Shown one piece after another: positions 16,052-23,600 of a DNA stretch of 40,990 nt. The notes under the pieces were generated by a model that saw nothing but the letters and a program-made list of their open reading frames with translations, searched no databases and was not told the origin of the DNA. Within the stretch, counting starts at the first letter, position 1, and each line of letters opens with the position of its first letter. Position numbers and translations under genes: made by a program. Location: the IMG/VR virus record IMGVR_UViG_3300030104_000068, positions 1 through 40,990 of that record, one strand, 5' to 3'. The DNA comes from a virus.

Positions 16052-16434
16052 TAGTATGCACCCCAAATTTTAGTTTTAGTCCCGCCATCATATTCAACTG
16101 CGTGACCTTCATCAATTAATATTTGACAAATATCTTTGCCATCTTTTGTGTACGGAATACCGAGAATACGACCGTACTTGCCTTTGCCTAAAGATTTTAT
16201 TTTAAGTTTACCTTCACAAAGTTCTTTTAATCGAGCCTTTGCAGCAAGACCAAGTTTCTTTTCTTCTAGGTCACGTGTTCTTGATTCTGGGGTATCTATT
16301 CCAGAAAGCCTTACTCGTTGTTTATGTAGTTTTACATCAAAACCTAAATCAAGACAACAATCAAAAGTGTCTCCATCTACTATTCTTTCTAATGTAGCGT
16401 TGTATACAAACGCATCTGGTGCTTTTTTAGCCAT
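16051..16434 (-). CDS. Staphylococcal-nuclease-like (thermonuclease) protein
   Basis: A single SNase domain fills all 127 residues. The key residues are present: metal-site Asp20 (RIVDGDTF) and Asp47, catalytic Arg42 and Glu50 (QRVRLSGIDTPES), and Arg89 (KGKYGRILG). The family cuts DNA and RNA with Ca2+. There is no signal peptide, so it would act inside the cell or in the virion unless released at lysis. It follows three tiny basic proteins and precedes the holin candidate. Possible jobs are host nucleic acid breakdown or DNA processing; which one is not evident. The start directly follows the previous stop. Confidence 0.93.
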   Translation of the reverse strand: MAKKAPDAFVYNATLERIVDGDTFDCCLDLGFDVKLHKQRVRLSGIDTPESRTRDLEEKKLGLAAKARLKELCEGKLKIKSLGKGKYGRILGIPYTKDGKDICQILIDEGHAVEYDGGTKTKIWGAY

Positions 16435-16728
16435 TTAACATTTCCACCTTTTACGTGCTTGACGTAATCTTGAGTTAGGGTTTTTAGCTGCTTTAGGAAA
16501 TTTCTTCATTTGTCCTGCACTTCTAGCACAGTAAGATTTTCTCCTTTTTGCAGCCTTACTACCTTTTTTAACTTTTCCCGTAACTGCTGTTTTTAATTTA
16601 CTTCCTGGATTTTTTCTTCTATAAGCCTTAACGCCTTTCTTAGTCATGCCTGCGCCAGATTTAGTTTTGCGATAATTACCGCCTTTACCTGTAGTACGTC
16701 TTATAGACTTTTCTTTTTTACGAGGCAT
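16435..16728 (-). CDS. DUF5872-like basic protein (97 aa)
   Basis: Highly basic protein with Gly-Lys-Gly and Lys-Lys-Gly turns: RRTTGKGGNYRKTKSGAGMT, KGVKAYRRKNPGSKLKTAVT, KKGSKAAKRRKSYCARSAGQ and RLRQARKRWKC. I recognise this pattern from a domain of unknown function (DUF5872, from memory) shared by marine phages and large eukaryotic viruses. The conserved Cys (SYCARSAGQM and terminal KWKC-like end) could bind metal or form disulfides. DNA compaction or capsid DNA association is a reasonable but untested idea. It is joined by TAATG to the tiny basic gene upstream. Confidence 0.85.
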   Translation of the reverse strand: MPRKKEKSIRRTTGKGGNYRKTKSGAGMTKKGVKAYRRKNPGSKLKTAVTGKVKKGSKAAKRRKSYCARSAGQMKKFPKAAKNPNSRLRQARKRWKC

Positions 16729-16916
16729 TATTTTTTCTTTTTAGGTTTTTTTGCTGTTTTAGCAGAACGTATAAAAGCCTCCCTTGTAGGGGCACCTTTA
16801 GCTCCTTTTTTACGAGGCTTTCTGCCTTCTTTTTTCTTTTTATTTATGTAGTAATAAAGACCTTTTTTAGCGGTTCTGCCGTCTTTAGTTTTATGTGTTT
16901 TCTTTTTTGCTGGCAT
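16728..16916 (-). CDS. Lys-rich histone-tail-like small protein (62 aa)
   Basis: More than a third is Lys or Arg (MPAKKKTHKTKDGRTAKKG, KKKKEGRKPRKKGAKGAP, and a KKPKKKK end). The core GRTAKKGLYYYINKKKKEGR contains a short aromatic-basic helix. No fold is recognised. It begins and ends in TAATG overlaps with other basic-protein genes, showing that the three are translated as a set. Nucleic acid binding is likely from charge alone; the specific job is unknown. Confidence 0.8.
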   Translation of the reverse strand: MPAKKKTHKTKDGRTAKKGLYYYINKKKKEGRKPRKKGAKGAPTREAFIRSAKTAKKPKKKK

Positions 16917-17014
16917 TATTTCTTTGTCTTTTTCTTCATTTTCTTTTTATACGCTGTAGCTGCGGCTTTACCTTTTTTAGTATAAGCAAATTTTTTATTT
17001 CCTACTTTTGGCAT
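16916..17014 (-). CDS. Tiny basic protein (32 aa)
   Basis: Reads MPKVGNKKFAYTKKGKAAAT and ends in a Lys-rich run. The ATG at 17014 follows AAGGAGACTAAA, a strong ribosome site that lies over the end of the lysozyme gene, and the stop overlaps the next start as TAATG. These two signals and the shared composition with the two downstream genes support a real gene despite the length. Its role is unknown; DNA binding is probable from its charge. Confidence 0.75.
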   Translation of the reverse strand: MPKVGNKKFAYTKKGKAAATAYKKKMKKKTKK

Positions 17015-17015
17015 T

Positions 17016-17462
17016 TTAGTCTCCTTGTTTTAATACTCTATCTTTCAATCTTATAGCTCTTGGACCTACTTGTATAGCCCAACGACTATCTAACATTTCA
17101 ACTGCGGCTTTATCCCATTTATGTTCTTCCATAGCACTTAAAAACTTTTTAAATTTTAATAACCTAGTTATACCTAAGTTAAAACACATATTAGCCATAA
17201 CTCTTTGTAAATCTTCTGGTAAATCTTTCCACCATGTCATATTTCTATCTAAATCATTTATAACATTTTGTATGTCTTTTTCGAAACATTCTTTTATTCT
17301 TTTTTCTGAAACAGGAGTTCCTATGTCTTTCCCATGTTCTGGATCAGATTTTAATACTAAATGACCTATTCCAAAAGTAGGGTAATCTAAATGATCAAGA
17401 TATATTTTATTAATACATCCTTCGTCAAATGTTAATTCTTCTCTAAGTTTATCTATGTTCAT
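17016..17462 (-). CDS. T4-type lysozyme (endolysin, GH24)
   Basis: Muramidase that cuts peptidoglycan for host lysis. The catalytic triad of T4 lysozyme is in place with the same spacing: Glu14 (TFDEGC), Asp23 (YLDHLDYP) and Thr29 (PTFGIGHLV). The C-terminal helical lobe is complete (NMTWWKDLPEDLQRVMANMC, FNLGITRLLKFKKF). At 148 residues it is near the T4 enzyme (164). The frame runs further upstream, but the ATG at 17462 follows AGGAGAGTAAGT and removes the overlap with the gene before. There is no signal or anchor helix, so it needs a holin; candidates lie at 14916-16051 and 19708-20045. Confidence 0.95.
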   Translation of the reverse strand: MNIDKLREELTFDEGCINKIYLDHLDYPTFGIGHLVLKSDPEHGKDIGTPVSEKRIKECFEKDIQNVINDLDRNMTWWKDLPEDLQRVMANMCFNLGITRLLKFKKFLSAMEEHKWDKAAVEMLDSRWAIQVGPRAIRLKDRVLKQGD

Positions 17463-17464
17463 AC

Positions 17465-17806
17465 TTACTCTCCTAATATTATTGTTGTTGAACCACCTGT
17501 AGAAATTGAGACATTTCCTAATGCTGTAACCCCCTCTACTCCTTTTTCGGAACCTTGATAGATATCTACCCATTGTTCTCCTGTCCATAATTGTAGCTGT
17601 TGTGTGGATAAATTCCAAATAACATCGCCTTTATTGAATTGGTTTATGTTTCTTTGTGTTTCATTAACATTTATTGTCGCTCCAATATCTACCCGACCTA
17701 GACTTAATTCTAAAATCCTTACTAAACGATTAAACAACAAAGCTGCAGTAACTGAAGTAACAGGCGAAACAGCGTAAGGCAGTTTCGTTTCTAATAGTTT
17801 AGCCAT
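17465..17806 (-). CDS. Putative tail-associated protein (113 aa)
   Basis: The N-terminal half is helical (LLFNRLVRILELSLGRVDIG). The second half contains GDVIWNLSTQQLQLWTGEQW, an aromatic beta motif typical of small phage tail or fibre-associated proteins that bind sugar or form knobs. It starts in a TAATG overlap with the gp10-like gene and precedes the lysozyme. Function is not established. Confidence 0.75.
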   Translation of the reverse strand: MAKLLETKLPYAVSPVTSVTAALLFNRLVRILELSLGRVDIGATINVNETQRNINQFNKGDVIWNLSTQQLQLWTGEQWVDIYQGSEKGVEGVTALGNVSISTGGSTTIILGE

Positions 17807-19698
17807 TATCTTTTTCCATCAGGCTTTACATCCATACGCATAGCTCCTATTCTGAACGATGTACCTATAACGTTGGTGTTATCATCGTTAGATTGAATAC
17901 GTAAAACTGCTTGTCTTCCCCTTACTCTTGTATCTATTTTAGTAGTAACTGAAGTACAAGAACTTGTTACTGCGGTAGTTAATTCCTCTCCAGGAAAATT
18001 TCTTCTTTTTAAAACTATGTCTACTTTTTGACCATCACTGCCTAAACTAGCGTCTCCTGTGAATTTAATGTCGGGGATTATTCTACTTATGGACTGGAAA
18101 TCTTCCCCTGCAGGATCAAGATCAAAATCACTAGACTCTATAAACACATTAGTCATCGCGGTGCCATCGTTATCGTCTCCTGTTTCATGATTATATAAAT
18201 AACCTACATCGTTTGTAGATGAGGTAGCTTTAGGATCAGGAAAAACTCCTTCATCTAACCAACAAGTTCTAGAAAGTTCTCCAATCATCCAAACATTTTC
18301 TTCGTAATTATAAGTAACATATTTATCAATAACGTTGTTTGTTCCTGAACAATAAAACCAACCTACCTCATCGAAAGCTTTATTTAGAAAAGCAAATATT
18401 TGATAACTTTGTGTTTGGTTTATATCAGTAAAAACATACTCATCAACGGTGCAAGGCATTTGTTGTATTTGACCTGTGTAAGAATAAAAACCTTTTTTAT
18501 CCATCCAAAACACTCCTTTAGGGGTGTTTATCATAGCATTAGGTCCAACTAACCCAACTCCTTCATTAACTAAATTAACTGCAAAAGTAAATGGTTGTCC
18601 TACAAAAGACATTGAATATAATGAAGTATCTGTCCAAACTAAAGTTTCTTGTCTTGCTCTAAGAGCTCCTATAATTGAAGATCCTGCTGAAAGTCTAAAA
18701 GATCCTGCCGTGTTAGTCGGTAAAGGTTCCCATTGTTCTGCATTTTCTTGGTCACTCCAAGCTATAAACATCGGATCAACTACGTTTGTTCTAGTCACTC
18801 CTGAAGTACTTATTGGATCTGCTCCAAAACAAATAACATGTCTATCTATATCAGAAACTAAAACTTGTAAGGCTACGGTAGGAGCTAAATTAGAATCAGT
18901 AAGTGCAGAAAGAGCCACTGCTCTATTAGAAACTCCTCCCCCTACGTCGTGATAATAAACACCTGCTCCGCGAACATTCATAATTAAATCTTCACCGAAG
19001 TTATCATGTGACCAAATACGTAATTGATTATTAGCTCCTAAAGCAGAAACACTGCCCCAAGTTCCTGAACCCCAATAATCAGAACCCCACCCTGTGGACG
19101 GCACGTAAACATCTAAACCCACATTTATTTGATATGCAGCATCTGCACTAGACCCGCCATTACCTGAATCGCTAGAATTAGCAGTAACTGTGTTATCACT
19201 AGTATCTTTAGCTGTAAAAGTAAAAGTATTTGCGGTGGGTACTGAAGTTACTTGATATTCTTGATTTAATACAGCAGCCGTAACAAGCCCGCCTAAACTA
19301 ACTGCTCCGCTTATTGTAACAAAGTCATTAAGAACAACTTGATGATTACTGTCAGTAGCTGTTATAGTTGAACTGCCGTCAGTAGCAGCAAAAGTAATTC
19401 CGTCAGTTGTCGTTGCTCGAATAGGTGTTACATCGTAATAAACTTGTCCTTCTACCGCATAGTATTTCCAAGTTGTACCTAAACCGATTAATCTAGTTCC
19501 ATCGTTATCTGTCCAAGCATGCATTGCTCGTCCTGTAGATTTAAAAGTAGTTCCAGTAGCTTTAGTCCAACCCCCTATTTTTTCAGGCAAACCTTTACGA
19601 AAACGCACTAAATTAGAATCAAACCAACCTCCTTCATTAGCGTAAGCTGTCGATTCTTTGTTTATTCCTGGTCTAAAAACAAATTTTTGTAAAGGCAC
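17806..19698 (-). CDS. P22 gp10-like tail hub or DNA-stabilisation protein (630 aa)
   Basis: The opening FVFRPGINKESTAYANEGG, then WFDSNLVRFRKGLPEKIGGW, is the hallmark of proteins annotated as packaged-DNA stabilisation protein gp10 in P22-like and many marine podoviruses. It forms part of the short tail that closes the portal channel. The remainder is beta-rich (propeller-like repeats with WTDTSLYSMSFVG, GVFWMDKKGFYSYTGQ) and ends RIGAMRMDVKPDGKR. The start is GTG at 19698, preceded by AGGAGAGAACA; no ATG is available nearby. It ends in a TAATG overlap. Assignment is from remembered family pattern; confidence in a tail role is high, and in exact equivalence to gp10 moderate. Confidence 0.85.
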   Translation of the reverse strand: MPLQKFVFRPGINKESTAYANEGGWFDSNLVRFRKGLPEKIGGWTKATGTTFKSTGRAMHAWTDNDGTRLIGLGTTWKYYAVEGQVYYDVTPIRATTTDGITFAATDGSSTITATDSNHQVVLNDFVTISGAVSLGGLVTAAVLNQEYQVTSVPTANTFTFTAKDTSDNTVTANSSDSGNGGSSADAAYQINVGLDVYVPSTGWGSDYWGSGTWGSVSALGANNQLRIWSHDNFGEDLIMNVRGAGVYYHDVGGGVSNRAVALSALTDSNLAPTVALQVLVSDIDRHVICFGADPISTSGVTRTNVVDPMFIAWSDQENAEQWEPLPTNTAGSFRLSAGSSIIGALRARQETLVWTDTSLYSMSFVGQPFTFAVNLVNEGVGLVGPNAMINTPKGVFWMDKKGFYSYTGQIQQMPCTVDEYVFTDINQTQSYQIFAFLNKAFDEVGWFYCSGTNNVIDKYVTYNYEENVWMIGELSRTCWLDEGVFPDPKATSSTNDVGYLYNHETGDDNDGTAMTNVFIESSDFDLDPAGEDFQSISRIIPDIKFTGDASLGSDGQKVDIVLKRRNFPGEELTTAVTSSCTSVTTKIDTRVRGRQAVLRIQSNDDNTNVIGTSFRIGAMRMDVKPDGKR

Positions 19699-19707
19699 TG
19701 TTCTCTC

Positions 19708-19890
19708 CTAGATAAAGGCAGCAAAAACTATAGAACCTAGTATAAATGGATAAACCCCCCATAACAACATTTCTAATCTTTTAAATTTAGCAGAACCCTC
19801 ATCGAGACGTTTTTCAATATATTCGTATCGAATAGCGCATTCTCTTTCATGTGCGTTAAGTTCTGCTAAAGCATCCTTTACCGTGACCAT
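19708..19890 (-). CDS. Small protein with C-terminal membrane helix (60 aa)
   Basis: An N-terminal coiled coil (LAELNAHERECAIRYEYIEK) is followed by one C-terminal membrane helix at about 40-58 (LEMLLWGVYPFILGSIVFAA). The layout is like XhlA-type haemolysin or holin-helper proteins of phages. It is joined by TAATG to the 51-residue membrane protein before it. Together they may be a holin pair, though other small membrane proteins nearby compete for that role. Confidence 0.75.
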   Translation of the reverse strand: MVTVKDALAELNAHERECAIRYEYIEKRLDEGSAKFKRLEMLLWGVYPFILGSIVFAAFI

Positions 19891-20045
19891 TACTTATCTT
19901 TGGCTTTACCTATGTTTAAGGCTAATAAATCAATAAATTTATAAAATTTACCAATCCATTTGTCATCTTTCGGTGTTGGTGTTGAAGCGGCTATTAGTGA
20001 AGCAACCGCGATTATTGTGGTAATCCACATTACTAATTCTATCAT
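19890..20045 (-). CDS. Small single-helix membrane protein (51 aa)
   Basis: Reads MIELVMWITTIIAVASLIAA as one membrane helix, then STPTPKDDKW and a short amphipathic helix ending LLALNIGKAKDK. The start overlaps the previous stop as ATGA, and the stop overlaps the next start as TAATG, so it sits exactly between two genes in a coupled unit. From memory, similar small proteins with a PTPKDD segment are common in marine phages, sometimes called holins. The function is uncertain. Confidence 0.75.
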   Translation of the reverse strand: MIELVMWITTIIAVASLIAASTPTPKDDKWIGKFYKFIDLLALNIGKAKDK

Positions 20046-20290
20046 TCTTTATCTCCCTTATCTTTTTCGGTTAATACTTCATCTGCAACTTCTTGCGTCG
20101 AAGCTATAAAGGTATTTTGAAAAACATTTAAAGCGGCTACTATTTGATCTAAATCAAATTTTAATTTAGCTTCTTTATTTCTTAAATCAGTTATTTGGTT
20201 AGCAAGATATTTTTGTTGTTCTGTCATTTCTGACTCTAAAATTTCTTTATCCCCGATTACTGCTTTATTATCTTCTTCTTTATTACTCAT
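20042..20290 (-). CDS. Coiled-coil hypothetical protein (82 aa)
   Basis: Acidic, almost wholly helical (ESEMTEQQKYLANQITDLRN, KEAKLKFDLDQIVAALNVFQ), with a charged C-terminus. No membrane helix. A very good ribosome site (GAGGAGGT) precedes the ATG. It leads a three-gene coupled cluster of small proteins. Its role is unknown; oligomeric assembly or an accessory role for the membrane proteins is plausible. Confidence 0.7.
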   Translation of the reverse strand: MSNKEEDNKAVIGDKEILESEMTEQQKYLANQITDLRNKEAKLKFDLDQIVAALNVFQNTFIASTQEVADEVLTEKDKGDKE

Positions 20291-20368
20291 TTAATTTACC
20301 TCCTCAGGTTTAGTTTGAGTTTGCACACCTCAACCCTTAGGTCAGCTGTGATTGTTACACTTATTAAA

Positions 20369-20641
20369 TTAATTTGCTGCGATGTAATCAGTACCAGTTG
20401 TAACTGCTGCAACGTGAGTAGTTTTTTTACTGCTTGCTGCACCTTTTACATCTGGAGTGTCATCATCAGAATCAACTGGTTCGTATAGTAAGATTGTAGA
20501 TAAGTGGTCTACGTTTCTTTGAACCATCTCGTTTATTTCAGCTTGTGTCATTCCTGTAACGTCCCAACTTCCAGCTTTTACACCGTCAATTAAAGTTACG
20601 CTATCAGTTCCTGCTGAAAGGACTTCTGTTACTGTTGCCAT
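20369..20641 (-). CDS. Hypothetical protein following the fibre gene (90 aa)
   Basis: Opens MATVTEVLSAGTDSVTLIDG, with the helix GMTQAEINEMVQRNVDHLST and an Asp-rich, then Ser/Thr/Ala-rich C-terminus. The start comes right after the fibre stop at 20643, with a GGAGAATAAA site inside the fibre end. No family is recognised. Its place right after the fibre suggests a small fibre-associated or assembly protein. Confidence 0.65.
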   Translation of the reverse strand: MATVTEVLSAGTDSVTLIDGVKAGSWDVTGMTQAEINEMVQRNVDHLSTILLYEPVDSDDDTPDVKGAASSKKTTHVAAVTTGTDYIAAN

Positions 20642-20642
20642 T

Positions 20643-23600
20643 TTATTCTCCTTTTAGAGTTTTTAACTCTTGTTTTAATTCATCTACTTGCGTAGACAGT
20701 TCTTTTACTGCATTTATTAGATACCATTTTAAGTTATCAGGGTTTACAGTTTTTACTCCTGTTGTTTCTTCTTTAACAACATCAGGTAAAATTTCTTCTA
20801 TTTCTTGTGCTATAACTCCAAGTTGTATTCCATCAATATTAACAACAGCAGCTTTTGGATTTTCAAAATCTACTATTTCATCTTCAGTTCTATATTCAAA
20901 GTTTCTAACTTGTATCTTATTAATAGCTTCAAGACCTGTATTGTTATCTGCTATGTTCTTTTTAATTCTTCTATCAGAAGTTGTTGACCAGTCTGCTGAA
21001 TTATTACCTTGATAAACACCACCACTATTTGGATTAATAAATCCTGTATTAGCACCTTTACCAGTAGATGACGCACCAATTACAATAGTATTACTATGAC
21101 CGCTATTTGCTGTTACAGCACTAGTACCTACAACAACATTACTAACACCAGCTGCTATGTTGTTTCCTGCTGCATAACCTATACATACATTATCACCACC
21201 TGTAGTTATTGCACTACCTGCTGCATCGCCTAAAGCTGCACAAGCTGCGGCTGTTGTTAAAGCTCCTAAAGCATTTACACCTACAGCTGAATTAGATGCT
21301 CCTGTTGTACAAGCGTCTAATGTCTGTAAACCTACAGCAGTATTATTACCTGCTGTGGTGTTTGATAATAAAGCAGCATACCCTAAAGCTGTATTACTAG
21401 CTCCTGTAGTATTATCAAATAAACTTCTAAAACCTACAGCTGTGTTATTGTCTGCTGTAGTATTGTCTTGTAAAGCACCATGTCCTATAGCTACATGATT
21501 ATCACCTGTAGTGTTAGAAGATAAACTATCTACACCCATTGCTACATTTAAAGTACCTGTAGTGTTAGCTGATGCGGCATTTCTTCCTACAGCAGTATTT
21601 TCTGCTCCTGTAGTATTAGAATCTAAAGCTAAAGCACCTACAGCAGTATTTTGACTAGCTGTAGTGTTTAAATTTAAAGCATTATAACCTATAGATGTAT
21701 TATCTGATGCAGTAGTATTGTTATATAAAGATTGATAACCCAATGAGGTATTGTTAGCACCTGTGGTGTTTAGATTTGAAGCTAAATAACCCATAGCGGT
21801 ATTATTAGCACCAGTAGTAGTTTGTGCTAAACAAGCATAACCTACTGCGGTGTTATTACTTGCTGTTGTACTATTTTCTAGTGAAGTTCTACCGACTGCT
21901 GTATTAGCAAGACCTGTGGTATTTGCACTCATAGAACCATACCCAATCGCTGTATTTGAGTTTCCTGTAGTATTTGCATCTAGAGCTATAGAACCTACAG
22001 CAGTGTTTTGCGTACCTGTAGTGTTTGACATTAAAGCTTGAAAACCAAAACCACTATTATTAGAGGCAGTTGTATTAGTACCTAAAGAATTATGTCCAAA
22101 TGCTGCATTTTGGTCTCCTGTGGTATTAGAACCTAAAGAGTTATACCCAAGTGCATTATTATTAGAAGCTGTAGTATTTGATGTTAAAGATTGATAGCCG
22201 ATTGCAGTATTATTAGCACCTGTAGTGTTTTGTAATAAAGCATCTTTACCAACTGCTGTGCTGTTAGATGCTGTGGTATTAGCATATAAAGCAAAATCAC
22301 CAATACCTGTATTATATTGACCTGTAGTGTTTTGTTGTAATGAAGAATGACCAAAAGCCGAGTTTTGAGCACCTGTTGTATTTGCAAATAAAGCTTCATC
22401 CCCAACTGCCGTATTGTTTGAAGCAGTTGTATTAGTTTGTAAAGCTCCTCTGCCTACTCCTACATTACTAGCACCAGTTGTGTTTGCTGCTAAAGCAGAT
22501 TTACCAACTCCTACATTACTAGCACCTGTTGTATTTGCTGTTAAAGAGTTATGACCCATAGCAGTATTGTTTGCTCCTGTAGTGTTAGCATCAAGAGATT
22601 GAGCTCCAACTGCTGTATTACTAGCTCCTGTAGTGTTTACTTGCATAGATTTTCTACCTATGGCAACATTATTACCTGCGGTAGTATTTGCACTTAGTGC
22701 TAGATAGCCTAAAGCAGTATTATCACTACCTGTTGTGTTGGCATCAAGTGCATAAGCACCCATTGCTGTGTTTTCATCGCCTGTAGTATTAGCTCCTAAA
22801 GAATCATGACCCACAGCTACATTGTTAGATGCTGTAGTGTTTGCATCTAAAGAACCATAACCCACAGCTACATTGTTAGCACCTGTGGTGTTTAATCCTA
22901 ACGCTGCTCTACCAATAGCAGTATTATTACTTGCAGTAGTATTAGCGTCTAGTGCTGCATATCCTAATACTGTGTTAGCAGAACCTGTAGTGTTCTCACC
23001 TAAAGATTTAAAACCAACTGCTGTGTTTTCACCACCAGTTGTATTAGCATCTAATGTTTCAGCACCAACAGCAGTATTTGCCGCACCTGTAGTGTTTGCT
23101 GTTAAAGCAGATTTACCAACTGCGGTATTATTACTTGCGGTAGTGTTTGCATCTAATGCTAAACCACCTATGGCAACATTATTAGTACCTGTAGTGTTTT
23201 GTAACAAAGCTTCATAACCAACAGCGACATTGTACATATCAACATTTGAATCAGGTATAGTATAGTACAAAGTTTGATGTCCAATAGCTACGTTTCTATC
23301 ACCTACTGTATTAGTAAATAAAGCACTTGTACCCACTGCTGTATTAGTATTTCCAGTAGTGTTTGAACCCATCGAGGCATATCCAATAGCTACGTTTGAA
23401 TTAGCTGTAGTGTTTGCATCTAGTGCTAAACCACCGATTGCGGTGTTATAAGCACCTGTTGTGTTTGATGTTAAAACACTTCTACCAACTCCTGTGTTAT
23501 ATCCTGCACCTGTAGTACATGAGGCTAAAGCACTTGTACCCATTGCTGTATTTGCATCAGCAGTTGTATTTGCTAGTAAAGCAAGAGTACCGACAGCAGT

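Noticed and set aside
17463-17618. N-terminal extension of the lysozyme
   Set aside because: It would overlap the previous gene out of frame; the internal ATG has an excellent ribosome site and matches the T4 lysozyme start.
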